A DNA stretch of 64,000 nucleotides, from NCBI GenBank assembly GCA_964621955.1, contig CAZUMN010000001.1:7500-71499 (forward strand), given 5' to 3'. A program made the translations under genes and the position numbers. The DNA is from Methanofastidiosum sp964621955. Its GTDB lineage: Archaea > Methanobacteriota_B > Thermococci > Methanofastidiosales > Methanofastidiosaceae. Below, in pieces: positions 45,183-54,018 of this stretch; within the stretch, counting starts at the first letter, position 1, and each line of letters starts with the position of its first letter. The notes under the pieces are model-generated. The model had not been told where the DNA came from, searched no databases, and saw only the letters and a list, made by a program, of their open reading frames with translations.

Positions 45183-46067
45183 ATGGCTTTTGGCGATAGA
45201 TGCGACGGTAAGCAGATAAGAACACTGTCCAATTATAGACGAGTTTATCCATTTGTAATGAAAACAAGGACCGAATCTGCAATATATGCAGACTTTGAGT
45301 TTGAAGTTGGAAAAACTTTGGAATACATGGAAAAAGCTAATGCTGGACTTAGTGAAAAGAAAATTAAATTTTTTCATATTTTCATTGCTTCTCTAGTCAG
45401 AACTGTTGCAATGAGGCCTCAGTTGAATAGATTTGTTATGGGCAGAAGAATATTTCAAAGAAATGCCATACAAATTTCAATGATTGTCAAGAAAAAACTT
45501 GACGAAGAATCGGAGTATTCTAATATTAAAGTTACTTTTGATCCAAGAGATACTTTGGATATGGTGATTCAACGAATGGCCAAATCTCTTGAATATGGTA
45601 GAGGAGACGAAAAAAAGCATGAAGAAAAGGAGATAGATCTTCTCATCAAATTCCCCGATTTTATACTAAGATTTATTATTTGGGTGTGGAGGGGTCTTGA
45701 TTACTATGGAATTCTGCCTGCTTCCATTGTCAAAGATGATCCGATGTATGCAAGTGTTTATGTTACTAATCTAGGTAGTTTGGGGCTTAATTCAGTATTT
45801 CACCACCTGTTTGAATATGGCAATACCTCAAATTTCATTGCGTTGGGCAAGATTCACAAAGCTCCTGTGGTCGATGAAAACGATGAATTAAAGGTAAAGG
45901 ATGTGGTTAGAATAGGTTACACCTTGGATGATCGTATTAGCGAAGGAATATATTTTGTTAAAGCAATTGAATTATTCGAGAATTTTATGCAGAATCCTGA
46001 AATACTAGAAAAGCCGCCGTCCGAGGAGGATATCAAAGATTATTTGATAGCAACGGAGGGAAAATAA
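45183..46067 (+). CDS. 2-oxoacid dehydrogenase E2-like acyltransferase domain with altered active site
   Basis: The 294-residue protein matches the catalytic (CAT-like) domain of E2 acyltransferases but has no lipoyl or peripheral-binding domain. Fold signatures include VYVTNLGSLGLNSVFHHLFE and IALGKIHKAPVV. The catalytic HxxxDG motif is replaced. Where E2 proteins have DHRxxDG, this one reads DDRISEG, so both His and Asp are changed. A hydrophobic segment (FPDFILRFIIWVWRGLDYYG) may touch the membrane. Its stop overlaps the start of an AMP-forming acyl-CoA synthetase (TAATG). I infer an acyl-binding or non-classical acyl transfer role with that ligase. Confidence 0.75.
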   Translation: MAFGDRCDGKQIRTLSNYRRVYPFVMKTRTESAIYADFEFEVGKTLEYMEKANAGLSEKKIKFFHIFIASLVRTVAMRPQLNRFVMGRRIFQRNAIQISMIVKKKLDEESEYSNIKVTFDPRDTLDMVIQRMAKSLEYGRGDEKKHEEKEIDLLIKFPDFILRFIIWVWRGLDYYGILPASIVKDDPMYASVYVTNLGSLGLNSVFHHLFEYGNTSNFIALGKIHKAPVVDENDELKVKDVVRIGYTLDDRISEGIYFVKAIELFENFMQNPEILEKPPSEEDIKDYLIATEGK

Positions 46068-47860
46068 TGTATGAAAAAAAGCCTTGGTTAAAGTATTATG
46101 AAGATTATATTCCTGAATCAATTGATTATCCTAAAAAAACAATTTATGAGGCTATTTATGACGCCTCTGTAAAATACCCAAATAGAATAGCTTATGACTT
46201 TTTAGACCTTACTTCAACATATAAGGAGTTTTTACACGATATAGATCGATTTGCAAATGCTCTATATGCACTTGGTCTTAGGAAGGGCGATCGAATTACT
46301 ATTTGTATGCCAAACTGCCCACAAGCAATTATTTGTTTCTACGCTGCAAACAAAATTGGCGGGATAACAAGTATGATCCATCCACTTTCTCCCCCAAAAG
46401 AAGTAAAATTCTATCTTAATTTAAGCAAAAGTAAATATGCTATCACTCTTGATGCTTTTTATGGGAATTTTAAAGATATACTAGATTCTACATCAGTTGA
46501 AAAACTAATTCTTGCAAAAATTACAGATTATCTTCCAACTATAAAAAAGATTGGATTCAAACTAACATCTGGGAGAAAAATAAAGAAAGTTCCCCTAGAC
46601 CCGAGAGTATCTTGGTGGAAAGACCTAATGGAAAAGGAATATCAACAAATTGAGAAAGTAAGACTAGACCCTGATGAGCTTGCAGTTATTCTTTATAGCG
46701 GTGGAACTACCGGAGTTCCCAAAGGAATTGAACTTTCAAACTTTAATCTAAACTGTCTCGCTATGCAGGCTAGTGCACAAGGGCCGATTGTAGAAGACGA
46801 TTCTGTTCTTTCAATTCTACCCATATTTCATGGATTTGGATTGGGTGTCTGTGTGCATACATTTTTGATTGATGGTGGAAAATGTATATTAGTTCCTAAG
46901 TTCTCTGCAGACACAGTTTTGAATTTAATAAAAACTAAAAAGCCCGCATATATGGCAGGTGTTCCAACTCTTTATGCTGCACTTGCTAGAAATCCAAAGG
47001 TATCGCAGATCGATTTCAGCTGCATAAAAGGTGCGTTTTGTGGCGGAGATCACCTCCCCCATGATATTAAATTAGAGTTTGAAAACGCAGCTTCAAAATC
47101 GGGAGGAAATATTGCCTTAAGAGAGGGTTATGGATTGACTGAATCTGTAACAGGTGTTACAATTATGCCCAAAAATAATTACAGGCAGGGCAGCATCGGA
47201 ATTCCTCTATCCGATATGATACTTAAAGTAGTAAAATTTGATACCTTTGAAGAAGCCCCGCCCGGTACAGAAGGAGAGATATGTGTCAGTGGCCCTACTG
47301 TGATGATTGGATACTTAGATCACCCTGATGAAACAGAAAAAACATTAAAAGTCCACCCTGATGGGAGAAGATGGCTACATACTGGCGATGCCGGGTCTAT
47401 GGATTCTGATGGATTTTTTTATTTTAAACAGAGACTTAAACGAATTATTATTTCCTCTGGAATGAACGTTTACCCATCTCAAATTGAAGATGTGTTAGAC
47501 AGTCATCCTGCAGTTGCATTATCTTGTGCTATCGGAGTGCCTCACCCACACAAAATGACAAGTGTTAAAGCTTTTGTATCACTAAAAGACCAATCTAAAG
47601 AATCAAAAGAATTTGCAAAAGAACTCATCGAATACTGCCAAGAGCATTTGATAAAATGGAGTTGCCCAGAAGAGATTGAATTCAAAAAAGAATTACCTTT
47701 GACCTTAATTGGAAAAGTTGCTTATGGGGTCCTAGAAAAAGAAGAGCTAGAAAAAAGAAAGAATCGTGAAATGGATAAAATGCCAAATGGGGATACCTTC
47801 CCTGAACCAACGATAGACATATCCTGCTCGTCAAGCCTAACAGCACCAGACAATCCTTAA
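46067..47860 (+). CDS. AMP-forming acyl-CoA synthetase (AMP-dependent ligase)
   Basis: The 597-residue adenylating enzyme has the P-loop motif YSGGTTGVPKG, GYGLTESVTG, the ATP-binding Asp in WLHTGDAGSMD and the hinge KRIIISSGMNVYPSQIED. The catalytic lysine region is TLIGKVAYGVLE. It resembles long- or medium-chain fatty acyl-CoA ligases more than acetyl-CoA synthetases. It is translated together with the upstream E2-like protein, an unusual pairing that suggests a joint step on an acyl group. The substrate chain length is unknown. Confidence 0.9.
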   Translation: MYEKKPWLKYYEDYIPESIDYPKKTIYEAIYDASVKYPNRIAYDFLDLTSTYKEFLHDIDRFANALYALGLRKGDRITICMPNCPQAIICFYAANKIGGITSMIHPLSPPKEVKFYLNLSKSKYAITLDAFYGNFKDILDSTSVEKLILAKITDYLPTIKKIGFKLTSGRKIKKVPLDPRVSWWKDLMEKEYQQIEKVRLDPDELAVILYSGGTTGVPKGIELSNFNLNCLAMQASAQGPIVEDDSVLSILPIFHGFGLGVCVHTFLIDGGKCILVPKFSADTVLNLIKTKKPAYMAGVPTLYAALARNPKVSQIDFSCIKGAFCGGDHLPHDIKLEFENAASKSGGNIALREGYGLTESVTGVTIMPKNNYRQGSIGIPLSDMILKVVKFDTFEEAPPGTEGEICVSGPTVMIGYLDHPDETEKTLKVHPDGRRWLHTGDAGSMDSDGFFYFKQRLKRIIISSGMNVYPSQIEDVLDSHPAVALSCAIGVPHPHKMTSVKAFVSLKDQSKESKEFAKELIEYCQEHLIKWSCPEEIEFKKELPLTLIGKVAYGVLEKEELEKRKNREMDKMPNGDTFPEPTIDISCSSSLTAPDNP

Positions 47861-47861
47861 A

Positions 47862-48206
47862 TTATTTATTTTTTTCATATTTACTTGCAACATAATCTAT
47901 TATAACACCATAGACTATTCCAGCAAAAAAACTAGGCGCATCTCTAAATTCAGTTGAAATAAAGATAGCACTAGATACAATTAATCCGAATAAAGCGCCT
48001 CTTAATAGAACATTCTTAGCTCCCTTTGTTATTTGAATATCGTCTGCGAGGCCTATCAACAATCCCATGACTACCCTGTTATACCACATACCAATTAAAA
48101 AAATATAATTTTGATATCCGATTCTAGCGCCTACCCCAACGATACAGAATACCCCTAGGATTGCACCAGTTATTAAACTAATTAAAATTCTTTTTTTATT
48201 TATCAT
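47862..48206 (-). CDS. Small membrane protein, unknown
   Basis: The 114-residue protein has three to four hydrophobic segments with glycine-rich packing motifs (LITGAILGVFCIVGVGARIG, LLRGALFGLIVSSAIF). It ends in a basic tail. No family was recognised. It converges with the acyl-CoA ligase gene, 1 bp from its stop. Confidence 0.6.
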   Translation of the reverse strand: MINKKRILISLITGAILGVFCIVGVGARIGYQNYIFLIGMWYNRVVMGLLIGLADDIQITKGAKNVLLRGALFGLIVSSAIFISTEFRDAPSFFAGIVYGVIIDYVASKYEKNK

Positions 48207-48277
48207 TCTAATCCACCTACTATAAATTATAATGAATAACTATTTAAATTTTAATATTTTAACAATCTAAGGGTATT

Positions 48278-48676
48278 ATGAAAGAAAAAGTTAAACTGAC
48301 AGAAGAGGAATGGAAGAAAAAACTGACTCCTGAAGAATACCATATTTTGAGAGAAAAGGGAACTGAAAGACCATTTACTGGAAAATATGTAGATAATAAA
48401 AAGAAAGGAAAGTATGTTTGTGCTGGATGTGGAGCTGAACTATTTGATTCTGATTCTAAATTCGATTCTGGAACAGGATGGCCAAGTTTTAATGAGGCTT
48501 CTGCCAAGAGCAATGTAGAAGAAAATGAAGATTTAGATTATGGAATGGTTAGAACTGAAGTTACTTGCAGTAAATGTGGTGGGCATCTAGGGCATGTTTT
48601 TGATGATGGACCTAAGCCTACTGGGAAGAGATATTGTATGAATTCTGCATCACTAAAATTTGAAGAGGAAAAGTGA
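48278..48676 (+). CDS. msrB: Peptide-methionine (R)-S-oxide reductase
   Basis: MsrB repairs the R form of oxidised methionine. The 132-residue protein has both zinc-binding CxxC pairs (VCAGCGAEL and TCSKCGGHLGHVF). It has the segment SGTGWPSFNEAS and the catalytic cysteine in KRYCMNSASLKF. The TATA-like CTATTTAAAT lies about 40 bp upstream. Its stop overlaps the start of the next gene (GTGA), so the two are co-translated. Confidence 0.96.
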   Translation: MKEKVKLTEEEWKKKLTPEEYHILREKGTERPFTGKYVDNKKKGKYVCAGCGAELFDSDSKFDSGTGWPSFNEASAKSNVEENEDLDYGMVRTEVTCSKCGGHLGHVFDDGPKPTGKRYCMNSASLKFEEEK

Positions 48677-49083
48677 TTAACTTGGAATTTAAGTTTAAAA
48701 CATTGAAACAAAAAGTAGTTATCCCGGCAGAGCCAGATGACGTATATGAGGCAATTATAGACGAAAAAAAGCATTCAGCTTTTACAGGTTCCAAAGCAAC
48801 ATCTGACCCCAAGGTAGGAGGCAAGTTCACAGCTTGGGATGGGTACATCTTTGGCAAATATGTTGAACTTGAAAAGGGGAAAAAAATAGTTCAGGAATGG
48901 AGTACTACGGAATGGCCGAAGGGCTATCCTCCATCGATATTTGAACTAAAATTAAAGAAAGTCCAAGGTGGAACTGAAATTGAAATGACACATTCAAAAG
49001 TTCCAGAAGATCAAGCAGATGATTACGAACAGGGATGGGAGGATTATTACTGGAAACCTTTGAAAGAATATTTCAAAAAATAA
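48673..49083 (+). CDS. SRPBCC/AHSA1-like domain protein
   Basis: The 136-residue protein fits the START-like fold related to activator of Hsp90 ATPase. Signatures are IPAEPDDVYEAIIDEKKHSAFTG read in part as PAEPDDVYEAI, KVGGKFTAWDGYIFGKYVEL and the late GWEDYYWKPLKEYF. These proteins bind hydrophobic ligands or act as co-chaperones. It starts at GTG overlapping the msrB stop, so it may be expressed under oxidative stress. Confidence 0.88.
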   Translation: MINLEFKFKTLKQKVVIPAEPDDVYEAIIDEKKHSAFTGSKATSDPKVGGKFTAWDGYIFGKYVELEKGKKIVQEWSTTEWPKGYPPSIFELKLKKVQGGTEIEMTHSKVPEDQADDYEQGWEDYYWKPLKEYFKK

Positions 49084-49089
49084 AATAAA

Positions 49090-49848
49090 TTAGCTATTTA
49101 CATAGACTGAGTATGGATCTGTTAATGCATAAACATTAGTAAATCCTTTGTTTGCAAGGAATTGCGCATTTGTTACCGCCGCTTGGCTAGTGCTGCAGTA
49201 TACTACGATTTTTCTATCGCGCGGGATACTTGAAAGCACTGACCCCAGTTCAATTCCAGTTATATTGACAGCCCCAGGTATATGACCAGCCCGATACTCA
49301 TCTGAATTTCTCACATCTATAATAAAAAGTGGCTCGCCGCTTGCTATCCACTGTTTTAGTTGAGATGAATTAATGAGATGATAAGGTACTGCTGTGCTAC
49401 CTGTATCTTCTACAATTCTATCTATCAATGTAACAAGATTACTCTGAACTGCAAAGTTAGTATTTTCTCTATCGCTTCCTGCAATCACAAAGACCTCCTG
49501 TTTAGAAATCCACTGATCCCTCTTCTCGTAGAATATCTGGTAGCCCCTGATATTTCTTAGATTATAGCTTTCATTTGGAGGTAATATCTGTAATGATAAG
49601 AATCCTGTATGCTCAGGTGCATCTGGTCCACCGATAATAATCACATAAGGGTAAGAGTTGTAACCTGCGTCTGTTCTGCTAAAGTAAACAATATTCATGC
49701 CCCGACTTTGAAGGATAGATATTATGTTGCTGTTAAGATTATAGTCTATAGAATTTGCAACAAGTGCAACATTTTTTTGAGCGGATACAATACCAAATGA
49801 GGATATTGCCAAAAATAATATTATAAATACAGTCAATATTTTTCTCAT
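49090..49848 (-). CDS. Secreted rhodanese-domain protein
   Basis: The 252-residue protein has a signal peptide (to about FGIVSAQ). An N-terminal alpha/beta domain (25-135: NVALVANSIDYNLNSNIISI, YVIIIGGPDAPEHTG) resembles archaeal surface substrate-binding or cell-wall-binding domains. A C-terminal rhodanese domain follows (FIIDVRNSDEYRAGHIPGAV) with an active cysteine in VVYCSTSQAA. An exported sulfurtransferase domain with its cysteine intact is uncommon in archaea. It lies 4 bp after the flavodoxin gene, so both are probably one operon with a redox or sulfur theme. Confidence 0.85.
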   Translation of the reverse strand: MRKILTVFIILFLAISSFGIVSAQKNVALVANSIDYNLNSNIISILQSRGMNIVYFSRTDAGYNSYPYVIIIGGPDAPEHTGFLSLQILPPNESYNLRNIRGYQIFYEKRDQWISKQEVFVIAGSDRENTNFAVQSNLVTLIDRIVEDTGSTAVPYHLINSSQLKQWIASGEPLFIIDVRNSDEYRAGHIPGAVNITGIELGSVLSSIPRDRKIVVYCSTSQAAVTNAQFLANKGFTNVYALTDPYSVYVNS

Positions 49849-49852
49849 TTTA

Positions 49853-50302
49853 TCACCCTAGTTTTTTCATTATTTCTTCTGCTAATTCTTTCAATTGATT
49901 CTGTGAATTATTATCTGCTGGACCTTTCAATCCCTCAACTTTTATTCTTACGCTTTCTATTGCTTTCTTCATACCTTTTTCTTTTAAAATCATTTCCATT
50001 GTATCTATCGTTTTATTCTCTTTGACATTTTCAGGCGCAAGGCATGTATTTATGGCCAAATATTTTTTGCCATCTTTTCCGTCTATTTTTTTAATAAATC
50101 CTTTCATTTTCTTACTGACATCCCCAAAATGAGTAGGCGCACTAAAAATATAAAGCCCGGCTTCTGGAATTGATGAAGGTTTTATTTCTTTGACCGAAAA
50201 AATATCTACTTCATGACCATTGTTTTTTATTAGAGAACCCAAATGCTCCATACATGTTTTTCCATTTCCATACTTTGAATCATAAAGAATACACACTTTC
50301 AT
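49853..50302 (-). CDS. Flavodoxin family protein
   Basis: The protein is about 149 residues, with the FMN phosphate loop YDSKYGNGKTCMEHLG at the N-terminus and the second loop FSAPTHFGDVSKKMKGFIKK. The ATG at 50302 is preferred because GGGGA lies 6 bp upstream; a longer hydrophobic N-terminus from 50335 looks spurious. It carries electrons between redox enzymes. It is upstream of, and probably co-transcribed with, the exported rhodanese gene. Confidence 0.88.
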   Translation of the reverse strand: MKVCILYDSKYGNGKTCMEHLGSLIKNNGHEVDIFSVKEIKPSSIPEAGLYIFSAPTHFGDVSKKMKGFIKKIDGKDGKKYLAINTCLAPENVKENKTIDTMEMILKEKGMKKAIESVRIKVEGLKGPADNNSQNQLKELAEEIMKKLG

Positions 50303-50413
50303 AAAATTCCCCAATACCAATATTATAAACTTCAATGTATAAAAATGTTTGGTAATAATCCCAAATAATTAGTATAATCAAAAATATTATATAATGAAAG
50401 CTATTTTTTTAAA

Positions 50414-50968
50414 ATGGGTAACATGGAAGCGACATCTTCAAAAGATAAATTCCTTTCGACCTTACAAAAAGGAGACATAATACTGAGTAATAATAAAAAA
50501 AATCCAATTGAAACATTTATTTGTAAAACCGTACAAGATTCAAGATGGCCCCATTGCAGACTCTATATCGGGTACAATAAAAGCGTTGAAGCAACTATTG
50601 GAGGAGTTCAAGTAAAAGAAGCTGATGAATACCTTGATACTGATGAAATGCTTATTGTTAGGCCCCCGGACTACATAGATAAAGACAAACTTGTTAAAGA
50701 TTGCATGATGTATCTGGGACTAGGTTATAGCTATTTACAATTTATCCGAACTGGGAATTTATTATTAATAAAAAGGCTTATCAAGAAGGATTTAAGAAAA
50801 TATTTTAGAAGAGACCTAGACAAGAATGTCGTATGTTGCGAACTCATTGCGTATGGATTGCTAAAACAAGGATTTGAATACGAAGTCACCCCTAATTTTT
50901 GTTTCCCTGACCAGTTTGAGGATGACACAAGGATGGAAGTTATTTTAAGATATATGCCATCAGATTAA
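50414..50968 (+). CDS. Permuted papain-like amidase/peptidase (YiiX/NlpC-P60 type)
   Basis: The 184-residue protein has the permuted NlpC/P60 order. It opens with LQKGDIIL, then the catalytic His in WPHCRLYIGYNKSVEATIGG. Late in the chain comes the catalytic Cys in VVCCELIAYGL. The family includes YiiX and poxvirus G6R-like proteins, which may cleave amides or acyl groups. No signal peptide is visible, so it acts in the cytosol or at the membrane. Its stop touches the end of the convergent ABC permease gene. Confidence 0.78.
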   Translation: MGNMEATSSKDKFLSTLQKGDIILSNNKKNPIETFICKTVQDSRWPHCRLYIGYNKSVEATIGGVQVKEADEYLDTDEMLIVRPPDYIDKDKLVKDCMMYLGLGYSYLQFIRTGNLLLIKRLIKKDLRKYFRRDLDKNVVCCELIAYGLLKQGFEYEVTPNFCFPDQFEDDTRMEVILRYMPSD

Positions 50969-51733
50969 TTATATTATAAGTCTCCTCTTCATCAACTTTA
51001 TTGACGTGAAAAAGAATATCGATGTTGCAGCTAGAATCCATAAGATGCTTAGAAAAGTTGCTGCATTAATAGCAGACAATGTTATTGCACGATTTACAAT
51101 AACTACATGCGCCAATGGTAGAATGGCCAAGGCCAAGTACTGTATTGTAGTTGGCAATAAACTTAGTGGGAAGAACGTGCCACTAAACAAGAACATTGGG
51201 GTAATAAATAGAAACATCGGATAGTTGAGGGTGTCTATATTTGGGGCGATGGCAGTGAAGCACATTGCAATAGATGCAAATAATAATCCACTCAAAAATG
51301 CAAAAGGGATAATAAGAAGGGAAGAAGGCAACTCAACAACCCCAAATAGCAAAAGCACAGGCAGCATAAAAGTGGCATATATAGTACTTCTTGTTGCACC
51401 CCATAATAGCTCTCCGGCAATTACCTCTTCTATGGATACAGGTGTTGATATCATCGCATCAAAAGTTTTGAGGTAATACATCCTAACAAATGAAGTGTAT
51501 GTACACTCGAAAAATGAAGCGTTCATAACAGATATTGAAACTAAAGCAGGTGCTATGAATCTGACATAAGATATTCCATCGACATTTTCAATAAAACTTC
51601 CCAGACCAAATCCAAGTGCCAATAAATATAATAAAGGTTCTAGAAAGGGAGGGATTACATTAAGCCGCCATGTTTTAAAAAATGTCAGAAAATTTCTTCG
51701 CCATGCTTTAGTAAAACGGTAGCTTAATTCCAT
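50969..51733 (-). CDS. ABC-2 type permease (NodJ-like)
   Basis: The 254-residue membrane protein has six helices and the NodJ-type start WRRNFLTFFKTWRLNVIPPF. It also shows LEPLLYLLALGFGLGSFIE and the late MFLFSGTFFPLSLLPTTIQY. It partners the ATPase 4 bp upstream. This second exporter differs from the DrrAB-like pair at 28-29.7 kb. The substrate is unknown. Confidence 0.9.
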   Translation of the reverse strand: MELSYRFTKAWRRNFLTFFKTWRLNVIPPFLEPLLYLLALGFGLGSFIENVDGISYVRFIAPALVSISVMNASFFECTYTSFVRMYYLKTFDAMISTPVSIEEVIAGELLWGATRSTIYATFMLPVLLLFGVVELPSSLLIIPFAFLSGLLFASIAMCFTAIAPNIDTLNYPMFLFITPMFLFSGTFFPLSLLPTTIQYLALAILPLAHVVIVNRAITLSAINAATFLSILWILAATSIFFFTSIKLMKRRLII

Positions 51734-51737
51734 AGTA

Positions 51738-52646
51738 TCAGTCCCTCAGCTTTCTCCCTGTAAGCTTCAAAAAAACATCTTCAAGTGTGGCAGGCCTGGC
51801 TGTAACTCCGCTTTCAGTACATTGATTTAACAATAGATTTGTGACTCCTTGAATATTTTCTGTATATATCTCAACGCTGTCATTTGCAATGTCATATTTT
51901 ACATTGTTTTTATTCAAGCAAGCCTTTATCTCGTTTGTATTCTCTGCCTCTACAATATGTTCCCCAACATATTTTTTAATGAGCTCTTTTGGATTCCCTT
52001 CAACAAGTATTTGCCCATTATCCATAATAACTAATCTATCACAAAGCCTTGCAGCTTCTTCCATGTAGTGAGTTGTTATAATAACAGTAATCCCTTTAGA
52101 GGAGAGATCTTTAAGTTTCTCCCAGATTAGGTGTCTTGCTTGCGGATCAAGGCCTGTAGTGGGTTCGTCTAATAACAATAACTTAGGATTATTTATCATC
52201 GCTCTTGCTAAAACTAATCTCCTCTTCATACCCCCTGATAGCTTGTCAACAGAGCTGTCTTTTTTCTCTGTAAGCTGTATATAATCAATCAGTTCACTGG
52301 CCCGCTTCATAGCTTCTTCTTTAGGGATATCAAAGTATCTTGCATATTGCAAAAGATTTCCAATTGCAGTGAAATCCGGATCAAGATTATCCATCTGAGG
52401 GACAACTCCCATCAGCTTCTTGATTTCTCTTGGATTTTTACCAACGTCAAGCCCAAATACCTTAAGATTACCACCAGTTTTAGGTGAAACGCATTGTATC
52501 ATCTTCATTGTGGTTGTTTTACCCGCCCCATTTGGCCCTAAGAATCCGAAAACCTCCCCTTCTTCTACCTTGAAATTGATATTATTGACAGCGATAACAT
52601 CACTGAATTTTTTTTCTAGATTTTTGGCCTCAAGGACTACGCTCAA
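51738..52646 (-). CDS. ABC-2 transporter ATPase (NodI-like)
   Basis: The 302-residue ATPase has Walker A GPNGAGKTTT, signature LSGGMKRRLVLARAM, Walker B LLLLDEPTTGLDP and TTHYMEEAARLCDR. A C-terminal extension ends ATLEDVFLKLTGRKLRD. It drives the NodJ-like permease. The C-terminal extension parallels that of the DrrA-like ATPase at 28760-29728, so the two exporters may be distant paralogues. Confidence 0.94.
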   Translation of the reverse strand: MSVVLEAKNLEKKFSDVIAVNNINFKVEEGEVFGFLGPNGAGKTTTMKMIQCVSPKTGGNLKVFGLDVGKNPREIKKLMGVVPQMDNLDPDFTAIGNLLQYARYFDIPKEEAMKRASELIDYIQLTEKKDSSVDKLSGGMKRRLVLARAMINNPKLLLLDEPTTGLDPQARHLIWEKLKDLSSKGITVIITTHYMEEAARLCDRLVIMDNGQILVEGNPKELIKKYVGEHIVEAENTNEIKACLNKNNVKYDIANDSVEIYTENIQGVTNLLLNQCTESGVTARPATLEDVFLKLTGRKLRD

Positions 52647-52718
52647 TAAAACACCAGTTTAGAAAATTGCTCTACATTATAAAAGTCTTTACTATTCATT
52701 TTTGGATTAATCGATTAA

Positions 52719-52727
52719 TTTAAATAT
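52719..52727 (+). promoter_or_regulatory. TATA box of the small membrane protein/toroid gene pair
   Basis: TTTAAATAT lies 30 bp before the ATG at 52757, and GGGAG stands 4 bp before that ATG. This supports the short 67-residue gene as the real first gene of the unit. Confidence 0.6.
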
Positions 52728-52756
52728 ACTAAGGTGTTAATATAAGCGGGAGAAAA

Positions 52757-52960
52757 ATGGCATCTATCGTATATCTGTATCTTGCAATATTCAATTTTAT
52801 TTTGCTTTTGATTGTATATTCTTCCTTTGTTAAAAACAAAAATAAACTCAAATTTCTCTATGCCCTCGGCATAACAGAAGTTTTATGGGTAGTACTCTAT
52901 ATTTTTCCTTTCAGGAAACTCACATCTGACTTTGTCGATTGTATGGTAAAACTAATCTGA
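52757..52960 (+). CDS. Small two-helix membrane protein
   Basis: The 67-residue protein has two hydrophobic helices (YLYLAIFNFILLLIVYSSF and LYALGITEVLWVVLYIF) joined by a basic loop (VKNKNKLKF). Promoter box and GGGAG site are well placed. It ends 8 bp before the toroid-fold gene, so they are co-transcribed. The function is unknown; it could anchor or partner the next protein. Confidence 0.65.
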   Translation: MASIVYLYLAIFNFILLLIVYSSFVKNKNKLKFLYALGITEVLWVVLYIFPFRKLTSDFVDCMVKLI

Positions 52961-52968
52961 TTGATTTT

Positions 52969-53958
52969 ATGTTAAGTGATTCTAATTATTTGAAAGAGCT
53001 TCTGAAATTTAGCCCAGTTACCCCCCTTGTCTTATCTGACAATAAGGCTATAACATACTTCGTGATGAGGGACATCTTAGATGAAGATCCAGATAACATA
53101 GAATCATTGTGGGGATTAAAAGAGACAATATCAATACTGAATAAGCAACAGGAAGATGGATCTTGGAAATATGCTAGGGCTAAAGAAGAAATTCATTCTC
53201 AGACTAATTACAATCAACTTGAAACATATAGAATCCTCAGGGTTTTAGTTGAAAAGTACGGCCTAAACAACACAAATAATGCTATTTCAAAGGCCTGCGA
53301 ATTTCTCTTTTCCTTCCAAACTGAAGAAGGGGATTTTCGTGGCATATATGGGAACGAATATACGCCAAACTACTCTGCAGGAATTTTAGAGATGTTAATA
53401 AAAGCAGGCTATGATAAAGATGACAGGGTGGACCTTGGAATAAATTGGCTTTTGTCAATGAGACAGAATGATGGGGGCTGGGCGATACCTTTTAGGACCA
53501 CTAAACACAAGATTAGCGATGCCATGTGCGAAAAAGATGGCCCTATAAAAAATGATCCAAGTAAATCATCTTCCCATTTAGTAACTGGGATAGTATTGAG
53601 GGCTTTTGCAGCGCATAATCATTACAAAAAATCAAATGAAATAAGAAAAGCTGGGGCATTCCTCAAATCTCAATTTTTTAAGAAAGATAATTATCCAGAT
53701 CACAGCTCACCCGATTACTGGGTGAAGCTGGCTTATCCTTTCTGGTGGACCGACATTGTTTCTTCTCTTGACTCTCTTTCCAAGTTAAAATTTACCGCCG
53801 AGGATTACAATATCAAGATAGGCCTAGATTATCTAATTGAAAATCAAAGGCCAGATGGAACTTGGAAAGCTTACTACGGCCTTCCAAAAGATGATGACAA
53901 CGATTTATGGATTACATTGGCTATTTGCAGGATATTCAAGGGATTCTATTCGATTTAA
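52969..53958 (+). CDS. Alpha/alpha-toroid protein with prenyltransferase/squalene-cyclase-like repeats
   Basis: The protein is about 329 residues from the ATG at 52969. It contains repeated QW-like motifs (KQQEDGSWKYA, FQTEEGDFRGI, RQNDGGWAIPF, NQRPDGTWKAY) that mark the toroid of terpene cyclases and protein prenyltransferase beta subunits. The catalytic DXDD of squalene-hopene cyclase is not seen, and the chain is half the length of a cyclase. It is thus a single-toroid protein of unknown activity. A longer TTG start at 52939 overlaps the upstream gene and is less likely. Confidence 0.78.
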   Translation: MLSDSNYLKELLKFSPVTPLVLSDNKAITYFVMRDILDEDPDNIESLWGLKETISILNKQQEDGSWKYARAKEEIHSQTNYNQLETYRILRVLVEKYGLNNTNNAISKACEFLFSFQTEEGDFRGIYGNEYTPNYSAGILEMLIKAGYDKDDRVDLGINWLLSMRQNDGGWAIPFRTTKHKISDAMCEKDGPIKNDPSKSSSHLVTGIVLRAFAAHNHYKKSNEIRKAGAFLKSQFFKKDNYPDHSSPDYWVKLAYPFWWTDIVSSLDSLSKLKFTAEDYNIKIGLDYLIENQRPDGTWKAYYGLPKDDDNDLWITLAICRIFKGFYSI

Positions 53959-53971
53959 AAAAATCCGATAG

Positions 53972-53980
53972 GTTTAAATA
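53972..53980 (+). promoter_or_regulatory. TATA box of the lipoprotein gene
   Basis: GTTTAAATA lies 39 bp before the ATG at 54019, with GGTGT 6 bp before that ATG. The box sits just after the toroid gene's stop. Confidence 0.55.
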
Positions 53981-54018
53981 TTGGTAATTAGTATCTTTGT
54001 GTAATAACGGTGTCAATT

